Below are positions 1 to 9,700 of a DNA stretch of 64,000 nt, in pieces (position 1 is the first letter of the stretch; every line of letters starts with the position of its first letter). The stretch is from an uncultured Collinsella sp. Its GTDB lineage: Bacteria > Actinomycetota > Coriobacteriia > Coriobacteriales > Coriobacteriaceae. Where the stretch lies: NCBI GenBank assembly GCA_900540985.1, contig UQIC01000005.1, positions 1 through 64,000 of the forward strand. The letters are read 5' to 3'. The position numbers were made by a program, and so were the translations under genes. Below the pieces are notes generated by a model. The model saw only the letters and a list, made by a program, of their open reading frames with translations, was not told where the DNA came from and searched no databases.

Positions 1-3000
1 AGGCGCAGCCTGTTTCTTGGCAACGGGGGCCTTTGCAGCAGCCTGCGCAACCTGAGGCTTGGCCTGCGGCTCAGCCTTGGGATGATACTTGTCGTACTCG
101 GCCTGTGCGGCAGCCAGGGCATCCTTAGCATCGTTAAGCTCGGCAAGCGCGGCGGCATAGGCGTCGTTGGCATCGGACAGTTTGGCATCGGCATCGCTCA
201 GAGCAGCCTTGAGACCAGCAGCGGCATCGACGGCGGCCTTATAGCGAGCGTAGGCAGCGTTCAGCTTGACCAGCTTCTCGTTGCCCGTCGTGCCCGCGGC
301 AAGAGAGGCCTTGTGGTCGACAGCCTCAAGATCGGCCTTGAGTGCCTCATCGTTGGCAAGCTCGGCCTTGGCCTTGACGATATCGAGGTTCGCATCGACG
401 ACGGCTTCGTTGGCGGCCTCGAGCTGCTTCTGGGCATCGGCGACACCGGCGACGGCAGCGTCATAGGCGGCCTTGGCGTCGTCGACCGCCTTCTGGGCAC
501 CGGCGAAGCGCTCGAAGGCCTTGTTTGCGGTGGCAAGCTCGTCCTCGGCGGCCTTGACCTTCGCCTGTGCGTCGGACAGGGCCTGCGTCTTGGCGGCAAC
601 TGCCTGCTTGGCGTCCGAAAGAGCGGTCGCGGCTTGCGTATCTGCGGTCTGGGCCTTGTCAACGCCAGCCTGGGCAGTGTCGTCGGCCTTCTTGGCATCG
701 TCAAGCGTGCCCTGCTTGTTCGCAAGATCCGTCTTGGCGGCCTCGCGCTTGGCGGTAAGATCCTTGACCGAAGCAGTGGCGTTGTCATACGCCTCATTGG
801 CCTGATCGGATTTTGCCTTGGCGGCATCGCGGGCGCTGCGAGCCTTCGCCTTGTGAGCAGCGGCCTCGGCTGCCTTCGTCTTGCTGTCAGCAAGCGTGGC
901 GTTTGCCTTATCGAGAGCTGCCTGGGCAGTAGCGGCCTTGCTCTTGGCGGCATCGAGGTTCTGCTTGAGGGACTCGATGTCGATTCCGCCGAGCGCGTCC
1001 TTCGCGGCGTCGTATGCCGTCTTCGCGGCGGCGGTGCCGGACTTGGCCTTCTCGTACTCGCCCTTGGCGGTGTTCATGTTCACATCTGCTGCGGTGAAAG
1101 CGTCCTGGGCGGCATCCTGCCCGTTTACAGCTGCGAAGTAAGCTTCCCTAGTAGTTCCAAAGTTCTTCTGCGCCTCGGCGAGCTTGCCCTGAAGCTCCTT
1201 GAGCTGCGCCTTCTGCGCCTGCGTGCCGCCAGCATTATAGGCAGAGTCGATGTAGTCGTTCACGAGCTTCTTGAACTCGGAGACAGTGAAATCAGCCTGA
1301 GTGTCATCAGCACTGTAATCGAAGATGGTTACCTCGGAATCGGTGTTCTTACCGCTACCGGTCGCGATACCGATGGCTTCCGTGGCGGAATCGATGATGT
1401 TGAGATAATGCCCGCACTCGTGATAGATGCTGTTGTAGTTCTGGTAGATGTAATAGGAATCATATCGGTGGCTGCCGAGTTCGTCGCCATACTGCGCGAC
1501 GTACTTATCGAATGCCTCCTTCTCCTGTGTGTAGAGGCCGGTGTAGGGCCAACCGAGTGTATCCTCGGTCTCGCCGCCGGTATATGCGCCGCCTCCGCCG
1601 GCAAGATTTTCCCCGTTGTCGAAATAGCAGTTCGAGTGTCCCCAGATGTTCGATGAATATGATGTATTAAGGGCTGCCGCCACAGTCATGCGGAGGCTGA
1701 CGCTGAGCGCCGACTGACCGTTCGCCTTGCGGAGGTTGTTCTGGGTGTCGAGATATGTCAGGGCGTTGCGCATCTGCTCCAGGGAAAGCGGGTTGGTGTC
1801 GCGAAACATGTCCTGATCGACGTACTGGTCATACCATTCGGCCTTATCATCGGCACCGGTCAGCATCGATACGGCATCCTGGGCGTTCTTTTTCTGCGTG
1901 GCTGTGAACTGGCTGCCGCCGATGATGTAGTTCATGAAGCCGAACATACCCTGACTGATGACTTCCTGGTCAACGGTCATGTTGGACTTTAGGTCTGCAA
2001 TCTGCTGCTCAAGAGCCTCAACCTGGGCATTAGCAGCGTCATAAGCCTTTTCCGCGGCGTTCGAAGCGGCGCATGCCGTCTCCCACTCGCCGCGTTTCTG
2101 CTTGCGAACTTCGACAAGCTTATCGTACGCGGTCTTCTTGTCTGCTTCGGTCTGCTGCGCCTTCTCGTATGCGGCCTTGGCGGCATCGCGCTCGCTGGCC
2201 GCGTCCTTGTACTCCTTGTTTGCCGCATCGTATGCAGACTGGGCAGATGCCACGGCAGCGTTGGCGGCGTTGGCCTTCTCCTGCGCGGCGGTGGCGGTAT
2301 TCTGGGCCGCCTGCAGGTTCGCCTGGGCGGTAGCGTCGGCATCCGTCGCGGCATTGAGCTCCGCCTGCGCGGTCTTGAGCTCACCAGCAGCAGCGTTCTT
2401 GGCGGCCTCAAGCGCACTCAGGTCAACACCCGTACCCGAGACGGCAGCATCGAGCGCGGCCTGCGCCTGGTTGAACTTCTGCTGGGCGTTATCGCGCGCG
2501 GTGGTTGCGGCTGCGAGAGCAGCGGCAGTCTCCTGCTTCTTGGCCTGGGCAGTCGTCAAAGCTGCCTCGGTATTCTGCTTTTCCTGCTGGGCGCTGGCCT
2601 CGGCAGCCTTGGCCTGGTCCAGATTGCCCTGTGCAGTAGTAACGGCCTTATTGGCGTCATCGAGCTTTGCCCGCGCGTCCTCGACGGCCTTCTTGGCGGC
2701 CTCGTACTCGTCCATACCCATGGCCCCGAGCTTGGCCTTGGCATCATCGAGGGCCTTCTTGGCCTCATCCTGCTTTGCCTTGGCGTCCTTGAGCGCCTGG
2801 GTCTTATCCTCGACACTCTTGTTGGCCTGATCGAGCTGATCGTTCAGGTCGCCCAGCTTCTTCTGCTGCTGCTCGGTCTTTTCGACGGCTGCCTTAAGCT
2901 CGTCGATCTTCTCCTGAAGCGCGGCTACCTCGGCCTCGTTCTGCTCGGCGGCGTTATCGGTCACGGCCTGCGAGGCCTGATTCTTTTGCTGCTGTGCCTG

Positions 3001-3336
3001 CTTTTGAGACTGGCCCGCCGCGTCGGCCTTCTTCTGGGCGGCATCGTAGGCGGCCTGAGCGTCCTTGAGCTGCTTTGCCGACTCCTCGGCCAGCTGGGCA
3101 GCCGTCTTTACGACCGCTTGGTTACCGGCGGCAACGGTATTCTCTACAGAACTACCCCCCCCCTGAACAGAATCGCCGTTATCGGTTGACGGTGCGGCGA
3201 TTGCCGCCAGCGGCGACATGAGCGGCTGAGCGATGAGGCCCGCCGTCAAAACGGTTGCGACGGCGCGGTTAGCAACGCCCTTGACGTTGACAGTCTTGGC
3301 CCGAGGCTCAAAGTGTTGTGGACTGTAGTTTGCCAT
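1..3336 (-). CDS. Large coiled-coil surface protein with CAP/SEC10-PgrA-like domain (3' end outside window)
   Basis: The frame is open from ATG at 3336 to the window edge (1112 codons) with no stop. AAAGGGAG lies just upstream of the ATG. Residues about 20-48 form a hydrophobic signal peptide ending in an AIAAP-like cleavage region. Residues about 65-440 and 700-1080 are Ala/Lys/Glu/Asp/Gln-rich coiled coil. Between them (about 453-690) is a globular domain with GENLAGG (near residue 573) and HECGHYLNIID (near 637), the signatures of CAP proteins and of the SEC10/PgrA surface-exclusion family. The tail from about 1082 is Pro/Ala/Lys-rich and may span the cell wall. The anchor, if any, lies beyond position 1. 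A G9 run at codons 59-61 is a likely slippage site. Likely role: surface adhesion or contact protein. The domain call is by motif only. Confidence 0.85.
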   Translation of the reverse strand, partial: MANYSPQHFEPRAKTVNVKGVANRAVATVLTAGLIAQPLMSPLAAIAAPSTDNGDSVQGGGSSVENTVAAGNQAVVKTAAQLAEESAKQLKDAQAAYDAAQKKADAAGQSQKQAQQQKNQASQAVTDNAAEQNEAEVAALQEKIDELKAAVEKTEQQQKKLGDLNDQLDQANKSVEDKTQALKDAKAKQDEAKKALDDAKAKLGAMGMDEYEAAKKAVEDARAKLDDANKAVTTAQGNLDQAKAAEASAQQEKQNTEAALTTAQAKKQETAAALAAATTARDNAQQKFNQAQAALDAAVSGTGVDLSALEAAKNAAAGELKTAQAELNAATDADATAQANLQAAQNTATAAQEKANAANAAVASAQSAYDAANKEYKDAASERDAAKAAYEKAQQTEADKKTAYDKLVEVRKQKRGEWETACAASNAAEKAYDAANAQVEALEQQIADLKSNMTVDQEVISQGMFGFMNYIIGGSQFTATQKKNAQDAVSMLTGADDKAEWYDQYVDQDMFRDTNPLSLEQMRNALTYLDTQNNLRKANGQSALSVSLRMTVAAALNTSYSSNIWGHSNCYFDNGENLAGGGGAYTGGETEDTLGWPYTGLYTQEKEAFDKYVAQYGDELGSHRYDSYYIYQNYNSIYHECGHYLNIIDSATEAIGIATGSGKNTDSEVTIFDYSADDTQADFTVSEFKKLVNDYIDSAYNAGGTQAQKAQLKELQGKLAEAQKNFGTTREAYFAAVNGQDAAQDAFTAADVNMNTAKGEYEKAKSGTAAAKTAYDAAKDALGGIDIESLKQNLDAAKSKAATAQAALDKANATLADSKTKAAEAAAHKAKARSARDAAKAKSDQANEAYDNATASVKDLTAKREAAKTDLANKQGTLDDAKKADDTAQAGVDKAQTADTQAATALSDAKQAVAAKTQALSDAQAKVKAAEDELATANKAFERFAGAQKAVDDAKAAYDAAVAGVADAQKQLEAANEAVVDANLDIVKAKAELANDEALKADLEAVDHKASLAAGTTGNEKLVKLNAAYARYKAAVDAAAGLKAALSDADAKLSDANDAYAAALAELNDAKDALAAAQAEYDKYHPKAEPQAKPQVAQAAAKAPVAKKQAAP
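3155..3163 (-). repeat. G9 homopolymer inside the surface-protein gene (candidate phase-variation tract)
   Basis: On the coding strand nine consecutive G encode Gly-Gly-Gly after Gln58, shortly after the signal peptide. As written the frame is open. With ten G the next codon is TAG. With eight G the frame reads Val-Val-Leu-TAG. Either single-base slip would therefore end translation before the mature protein. Confidence 0.8.
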
Positions 3337-3643
3337 GGCTTTCTCCCTTTGACACGGATGTATCCATACGTATCAAACGGTAGCTGTCGATTTTTGAATT
3401 CTGTTGCGCAACATTGGCGACCAGCGTATTTTTTGAAATTCACGCTCTCGTGCTTCACAGTTTCGTCACATTTGAAGGAACTGGTGCATCATATTCTCGC
3501 GGGATGGAATTGAGCCTGTGATTTGCATTTGCTCCCGCGTCATCCGCCCTATCGGATTCCGCATCCAACAGACACCCCGCCCGCCACGGTGTAGAGTTAG
3601 GACAACGGGCGCGTTGCGCGGACCGCGCTGGAACGAGGTGGAC
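3337..3643. other. Divergent intergenic region between surface protein and DUF389 gene
   Basis: These 307 bp separate two divergent genes. The half next to 3336 is AT-rich compared with the flanking genes and should hold the surface-protein promoter. I see no convincing -35/-10 pair, long palindrome or small gene. Confidence 0.5.
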
Positions 3644-4783
3644 ATGGAACTCGACAAACAACAGATCAAGCGACTACGCGAACGCCATCACCGGCGCCAC
3701 GGCATCCGCCCTGCCCATAGTGAGGCTGCCGAGCAGGCTGGTCGCTTTTTAAAGCGCGCGTTCAACATTCGCGAGGGACGCGCGCCCTATCACGTGATCC
3801 GCAAGCGTTTTGTAAACGGGGCGCGTCTGACTGGCTCTCACCTGTGTATCCTCATCATCGCCATGCTCATCGCAAGCATCGGCCTCGATATCGATTCGGA
3901 CATTGCCATCGTGGGCGCCATGCTCATCTGCCCGCTTATGGGCTCGGTCCTTGCCATGGCATACGGTATTGCAACGCTCGACCGCGAGATCACCGTCGAG
4001 GCCATTGCCAGCCTCGCACTGCAGATGGTCTTTTGCCTGGTCACGTCCACGCTGTACTTTAAGCTCTCGCCCCTTGGCACCACCACGGCGGCCATCATCG
4101 ACAACTCGACACCCACCATATGGGACCTTGCCGTCGCGCTCGCGGGCGGCTTTGCGGGTGGCCTGGGCAACTCGCGCGACCAGGAACCCGCCACGCTCAT
4201 CGCCGGCGTGGCCGTGGCGACCGCGCTCATGCCGCCCCTGTGCGCGGCGGGCTATGGCATCGCCATCGCAAGCGGGTCGCTGTTTCTCTCGGCGCTCTAC
4301 GAGTTTGGCATCAACGTGGTCTTTATCGCACTGGCCGCCGAAGCCGTGCTGCTTCTTTTGCGTGTGCCGCTCAAGCGCGACCTCAACGGCGACGGCATTG
4401 TGACCGCCGAGGAAAACGCTGAGGTCAACGAGCTGTCACGCAAAGTGCGCCGCCGCATTATTGTGGGCACGGTGATCTTTGCCATCCCCTGCATCGTTAT
4501 GACCGCGGGTTCCATTGGCTCGGCGCAGGCCGGCGTGCAGGACGGCTACGGCGTCACCGAGACCACACGCGAGCTTGCCGCGGTGCTGCCGGGCTTTAAG
4601 GATTACACCGTCGCCGTCGAGACCTCGGCCACCGAAGGCGAGGAGGAGGGCATCGTCGAGCGCGAGGTTGTCGCCCATGTGACGACAGGCGAGACGCTTG
4701 GGGCACACGACCGTCACGTCGCCCGGAAGCTCATCGACCTCAATGTGCCCGAGCTCGATCGCGTTGAGTTCGATGTGAAGTGA
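3644..4783 (+). CDS. DUF389 family integral membrane protein with an EF-hand-like insert
   Basis: The product has 379 residues. I chose ATG 3644 because GAGGTGG precedes it and the family begins near here; the frame is open upstream to 3518 but reads as low-complexity Arg/Pro sequence. The DUF389 core is clear: hydrophobic segments with GAMLICPLMGSVLAMAYG, then GGFAGGLGNSRDQEPATLIAGVAVATALMPPLCAAGYG and EFGINVVFIALAAEAVLL. Residues 246-257 (DLNGDGIVTAEE) match the canonical 12-residue EF-hand calcium loop and sit between two membrane blocks. Another membrane segment and a soluble acidic tail follow. The substrate of the family is unknown. It stands alone, divergent from the surface protein. 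Confidence 0.85.
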   Translation: MELDKQQIKRLRERHHRRHGIRPAHSEAAEQAGRFLKRAFNIREGRAPYHVIRKRFVNGARLTGSHLCILIIAMLIASIGLDIDSDIAIVGAMLICPLMGSVLAMAYGIATLDREITVEAIASLALQMVFCLVTSTLYFKLSPLGTTTAAIIDNSTPTIWDLAVALAGGFAGGLGNSRDQEPATLIAGVAVATALMPPLCAAGYGIAIASGSLFLSALYEFGINVVFIALAAEAVLLLLRVPLKRDLNGDGIVTAEENAEVNELSRKVRRRIIVGTVIFAIPCIVMTAGSIGSAQAGVQDGYGVTETTRELAAVLPGFKDYTVAVETSATEGEEEGIVEREVVAHVTTGETLGAHDRHVARKLIDLNVPELDRVEFDVK

Positions 4784-4852
4784 TGCGGGACGCGAGGCGG
4801 GCCCGGCGCGAGCGCGCGCAGCCACGGGGCACAGGCGCAGCCAAGCGCAGCG

Positions 4853-5338
4853 CTACAGCTCGTACTTGTACACGCGGTAGATGTACTTCTCGGCTTCCAT
4901 CTCGTAGGTGGCGATGGGTAGACCGTAGCGGTCGTACTCGGTGAAGGTCTTGGCCTGACCCGATGCCACGAGCATGCTGTTCGAATTGCCGACGCGCTGC
5001 ACACTGCTAACGTAGCCCGAGAACGGCACCGCGATCTGGTCTTCGAGCCCGTAGGTGCGTGCCACCTCGTCCACCGTAAAGATGCGCCCAAACGAATGCG
5101 TTCCCTTGCTGTAGTCGGTCACCACCGCGGCGCCCAGCTGGCCCCAGTCGAACTTGGGATAGCGCTCGGTCGCACCAAAGTTGTTGTCGTATAGCAGCAC
5201 CTGGTAGCGACCAGTCGCTGCCGTGTCAGAACTCGGCAGATACGTCACGCTGTGCTGGCCTGCATTGAGCGAGAAATCGCCCTGGGCCTGCAATAACTTG
5301 TCTTCAAAGCCCGAGCCAGCCCATTGCCACTCCTTTCT
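4853..5338 (-). pseudogene. C-terminal remnant of an arylsulfate sulfotransferase
   Basis: An open frame of about 160 codons ends at 4853. Its sequence (GRYQVLLYDNNFG, YSKGTHSFGRIFTVDE, PFSGYVSSVQR, FTEYDRYGLPIATYE, YIYRVYKYEL) resembles the end of bacterial arylsulfate sulfotransferases (ASST), which are about 600 residues long. The frame stays homologous-looking upstream (EWQWAGSGFEDKL) until a stop at 5357-5359. The only usable start in frame is TTG 5293. The N-terminal propeller and catalytic His are absent, so the fragment cannot be active. It is best read as the 3' end of a deleted gene. The ASST call is by recognition of the C-terminal pattern. Confidence 0.65.
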
Positions 5339-5410
5339 ATTTCTGGGTCCATCTTCTCACTGCTGGCGGCCGAAAATGATCCGTTTTCCTCCGACCCCGA
5401 GGGATCGTTC

Positions 5411-6370
5411 TTAGTACTTGAAGAAGCCCTCGCCCGAGCTTTCGCCCAGCTTGCCTTCGTCGAGCATTTTCTTGAGGACGGAGGCCATGGCCTTAAAGTT
5501 GTAGGGCATCATCATCTTCTTGAGCAGCGGGCTCACCAGGCCCGGCACCTTCTGATACTGCATGACGATGTTGTAGGCCGTCTGGATGCCCACGGTGTCG
5601 AATACGCGGAACGGGCCCTTGGGAGCGCCGGTGCCACGCGTCCACGCGAGGTCGATGCTCTTGGGATCGCTCACGCCCGAGACGTACAGATCAAGGCCCG
5701 AAAGCAGCCACGGTACCAACATGGAGTTGAGCAGATAACCGTTCTTTTCCTTGTTGACGGGCAACGCCAGCATACGGATGTCGTTGGCAAAGTCGACGAG
5801 TTCATCGAAGTAGCGCTTGTCGGTCTGGTCCTGTGCCATGACCTCGGTCATGTTGTTCTTCCAGATAGAGTTGGCAAAGTGCAGCGACAGATACTTCTCG
5901 GGGCGGCCAGTGTACTTGGCAAAGGTGCTCGGCAGCAGCGTGGAGGAGTTGGTCACGACGACGGTCTTTTGCGGAAGGACCGGGGCGAGCTTCTTGTAGA
6001 AGTCAATCTTTGCTTGGGTATCCTCCGCCATAGACTCGATGACCAAATCGGCGTCGGCCACTGCCTTGGCAAGATCGAGCTCCAGCTTGAGTGTGGAGTA
6101 GGCGCGCTCAACGGCGGCGAGTGCCGCCTCTTTGTCGAAGGGCTGGCCGCTATCGGCGATACCGGCGCACCACTCGCCCGTGCCGTCCGCCATGCCCTCG
6201 ATAGCCGCGATGTACTCCTCGCGCACATAATCGATCTTGGGCTGGGTGCGGCCGATGCTGCCCTCGCTGCGCAGCCAAATCGTTACATCAAAGCCGCAGT
6301 AGGCAGCCTGAAAGGCAATCTGGCTTCCCAGCACGCCACCGCCGGCGACGCAAACGGTCTTGTAGCTCAT
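5411..6370 (-). CDS. 3-hydroxyacyl-CoA dehydrogenase
   Basis: The product has 319 residues, normal for a single-domain bacterial 3-hydroxyacyl-CoA dehydrogenase (NAD-dependent oxidation of 3-hydroxyacyl-CoA to 3-ketoacyl-CoA, or the reverse in butyrate-type pathways). The N-terminus has the Rossmann loop VAGGGVLGSQIAF. Typical family motifs follow: ADLVIESMAEDTQAKIDFYKKL, VVTNSSTLLPS, and LSLHFANSIWKNNMTEVM, which holds the catalytic His. The C-terminal helical domain has NGYLLNSMLVPWL and ends in GEGFFKY. GAGAGGACC precedes ATG 6370. No beta-oxidation partners are adjacent, so the physiological substrate is open. Confidence 0.85.
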   Translation of the reverse strand: MSYKTVCVAGGGVLGSQIAFQAAYCGFDVTIWLRSEGSIGRTQPKIDYVREEYIAAIEGMADGTGEWCAGIADSGQPFDKEAALAAVERAYSTLKLELDLAKAVADADLVIESMAEDTQAKIDFYKKLAPVLPQKTVVVTNSSTLLPSTFAKYTGRPEKYLSLHFANSIWKNNMTEVMAQDQTDKRYFDELVDFANDIRMLALPVNKEKNGYLLNSMLVPWLLSGLDLYVSGVSDPKSIDLAWTRGTGAPKGPFRVFDTVGIQTAYNIVMQYQKVPGLVSPLLKKMMMPYNFKAMASVLKKMLDEGKLGESSGEGFFKY

Positions 6371-6536
6371 GGGACGGTCCTCTCTTACGTAATTCCATAG
6401 ATGTGTATTTATTCAACCGTAAGGAGGCCGCGAGCCGGGGGTGGGATCTATAAACGGACGGTATTTCGCGGCGAACGGCTACATTTGTTCATTAACTCTC
6501 GATTTTGAGGCCATTTTTGGCGCTGCTGAACCGCTG

Positions 6537-6669
6537 TTTTCGGAAGTGCGGGGAAAAATCGGGTTTCGCCGACCAGATCGGCTTTTTTGACAACAAAACC
6601 GCAGGTCGCGGGAGTCTAAAAAGGCGGTGTGCTCAGGAGGTTCGCGTTTTTCACCGCACTTCTGAAATA
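6537..6669. repeat. Imperfect long inverted repeat in a 414-bp intergenic region
   Basis: The region 6371-6784 has no convincing gene. Arms 6537-6559 and 6646-6669 both contain the core GAAGTGCGG and match at about 19 of 22 positions. The spacer carries a hairpin GCCGA/TCGGC followed by six T (6567-6588), which would act as a plus-strand terminator. The rest of the region shows nothing I recognise. Confidence 0.55.
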
Positions 6670-6722
6670 CGAGCCCACGGAAGGCTGCAGCGAGATCATT
6701 TGCGCAACATATGTCCAACAAA

Positions 6723-6755
6723 AACGGGTGGTAGCCGGTACGACTACCACCCGTT
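6723..6755 (-). terminator. Rho-independent terminator of the activase gene
   Basis: A perfect 12-bp stem (AACGGGTGGTAG paired with CTACCACCCGTT) with a 9-nt loop. Read on the minus strand it is followed by a T-rich run (TTTTTGTT). It lies about 30 bp past the stop codon at 6785. Confidence 0.85.
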
Positions 6756-6784
6756 TGTCTTATATCCGGCTCGAGGTAGGCCAA

Positions 6785-9700
6785 CTACTTCTTAATGCCG
6801 CGTCCCAGACGATTGGCGACCGATGCAACGGCCTCCTCGCTGGCCGGCCCACAGCTCACGCAGCCATCATGGGCACGCATCTGGCCGGTGACCTCATCCA
6901 TCGCGAGCGGCGCCACCTTCTCAAGCTTAAAGCCCTTGCCGGCGCGCATGTTTTCCTTAGCCACGCTGATCATGAGCTTAATACGGTTGAGCTGGTTGAC
7001 CTCGGACGCGCCGGGGTCGTAGTCCACCGCGACGATATTGCTCTCGGGATGCTGGCGGCGCAGCTCCTTGATCACGGCCTTGCCCACCACGTGGTTGGGC
7101 AGGCACGCGAAGGGCTGCGTGCAGATGATGTTGGGCGCACCGTGATCGATCAGGTCGAGCATCTCGGCCGTGAGCAGCCAGCCCTCGCCCATGTTGTTGC
7201 ACACCGAAAGCACCGTGCGGGCCTTGTCGGCCATGGTGCCGATGCGCTCGGGCGCCTCGAAGCGGCGGGACTTCTCGAGCATCTCCTCCACCGGCGTGCG
7301 CATCCAGTCCACGAGCTTGATGAGCGCCTGCACACCAGCACGCGTGGTAGCGGAGCTTCCCAACTCGTCCTTCTGCAGCTCGGCGTTGCTCATGGAGTAC
7401 AGGAAAAAGTCGAGCAGACCCGGCACCACGGCCTCGCAGCCCTCGCGCTCGATGACATCGACCACGTGGTTGTTGGCTGTGGGATGGAACTTGACCAGGA
7501 TCTCGCCGACCACGCCCACGCGCGGCTTGGTACCCTCGCCCACGAGCGGCATGGTGTCGAACGCGCGGATGGCCTCGCGGCACAGCTTGGTGTAGTTGTG
7601 GCGGTTAAACTTGGGCGCCAGCTTGCGAGCGCGCGCCATGTACTCCTCGTAGAGCGCGTTGGCGGCACCGGGCGTAGCCTCGTACGGGCGGCAGCGATAG
7701 AGCATCTGCATCATCACGTCGCCAAAGAGCACCGCGTAGACTGCCTGCTTAAGCAGCGCCGGCGTAATCTTAAAGCCAGGGTTGTCCTCGCCCAGCGCCA
7801 CGGCCGAAAGCGAGATCACCGGGATCTCGGGGTGGCCGCTCTCGCGCAGGGCCTTGCGGATGAGTGCGATGTAGTTGGTGGCACGGCAGCCGCCGCCGGT
7901 CTGGCTGATAACCACGGCTGTCTTGGACAGGTCGTATCGACCGCTCTCGATGGCCTCCATAATCTGGCCCGTTACCAGGATCGACGGATAGCAAATATCA
8001 TTGTTCACATAGCGCAGGCCGGCCTCGACGGCATCGTGATCGGTCGAGGGCAGCAGCTCCAAGTTGTAGCCAGCACCACGGAACACCTCTTTGACCAGGT
8101 CAAAGTGGATCGGCGCCATCTGCGGGCACAGGATGGTGTAGCCCTCCTCGCGCATCTGCTCGGTAAAGGGCACCTTGGGCCACGCGGTCGAAGCACTCTC
8201 GCGCTGCGCCTCGAACGTGTACTTACGGCTCGCGAACGCGGGGGCATCCGTGGAGGGCGCCACCGGCGCGGCATCGCCCTGCTCGTAAGTCTCGCCCGCG
8301 GCCGTAGCCTCGGCCAAGCGCTCGGCCTCCTGGTCCTTGAGCGCCGCCATGAGCGAGCGAATACGGATACGCGCGGCGCCCAAGTTGGACACCTCGTCAA
8401 TCTTGAGCACGGTGTAAATCTTGCCGCTGGCCTCCAGGATCTCCTGCACCTGATCAGTGGTCAGAGCGTCCAGGCCGCAGCCGAAGGAATTGAGCTGGAT
8501 CAGGTCCAGGTCGTTGCGCATCGTCACAAAACGGGCGACGGCGTACAGGCGGCTGTGATACATCCACTGATCGACGACGCGAATCGGACGCTCGGGCTTC
8601 ACCAGATGCGCGAGCGAATCCTCGGTAAAGACCGCAAAGCCAAAGCTCGAGATAAGCTCGGGCAGGGCATGGTTGATCTCGGGGTCGTTATGGTAGGGAC
8701 GACCGGCGAGCACGATGCCGTGACCGCCGTGGTCCTCGACCCACTTGAGAGCCTCCTCGCCCATGGTCTGGATATCCTCGTGGAAGCGCGCGTCGGCCTC
8801 AAAAGCAGCGTTGACGGCGGCATCAACCTCGGAGCGCGTGATTTTAGGACCGCGCACGCGACCGCGACCGGCCTCAGCATCGGCCACACGGTCGACGGCG
8901 AGCACCTGGTACAGGCGGCGCTTGAGCTCGGTCTTGTCGTGATACGGCACAAACGGATACAGGAACTCGATGTTCCGCTCGCGGATCTCGTCAATATTGA
9001 GCGCCAGCGCCGTGGGGTAGCTCATGACGATGGGGCAGTTATAGCAGTTGCCAGCCGTCGGATCCTCCTTGCGCTCCCAACGCACGCACGGCATCCAGAT
9101 AAAGTCGACGTCACGGTCGATGAGGTTCATCACGTGGCCATGGCTCATCTTGGCCGGATAGCATACGCTCTCGGACGGCATGGACTCGATGCCCGCCTGG
9201 TAGGTCTTCTTGCTCGACTGGTCGGACAGCTGCACGCTAAAGCCCAGGCGCGTAAAGAACGCGTGCCAGAAGGGGTAGTTCTCGTACATGTTGAGCGCGC
9301 GCGGGATGCCGACGGTGCCGCGCGGGGCCTCGTCGGGGCTCAGGACCTCGCGGTTAAAGAGCAGCTCGTTTTTCTTTTTGAAGAGGTTGGGGGCCTCGGT
9401 CTTCTGCTTTTTGTGGCCGGCGCCCTTCTCGCAGCGGTTGCCGGTAATGAAGCGCCTGCCACCGCCAAAGTCGTTGACGGTAAGCTGGCAGTTGTTGGAG
9501 CAACGGCCGCAGCGGACATGCTTTTGCGTCACGGTGAGGTGCGCGATGTCCTCAGCCGAAAGAATGGTCGAGGTGCCGTCGGCGCCGGCGCGATCGCGGG
9601 CGAGCAGGGCCGCACCGTAGGCGCCCATGCAGCCGGCGATGTCGGGACGCACGGCATGAACGCCGGTGAGCTGCTCAAACGCGCGCAGCGTGGCATCGGA

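Noticed and set aside
82..1656. Plus-strand open frame of 524 codons
   Set aside because: It is the antisense of the coiled-coil gene; its Leu/Gly/Val-rich sequence is what antisense of Ala/Lys/Asp codons gives, and no family motif appears.
6479..6795. Two opposing small open frames in the 6371-6784 gap
   Set aside because: They exist because the DNA is an inverted repeat; no ribosome site, no family resemblance, low-complexity Arg/Gly residues.
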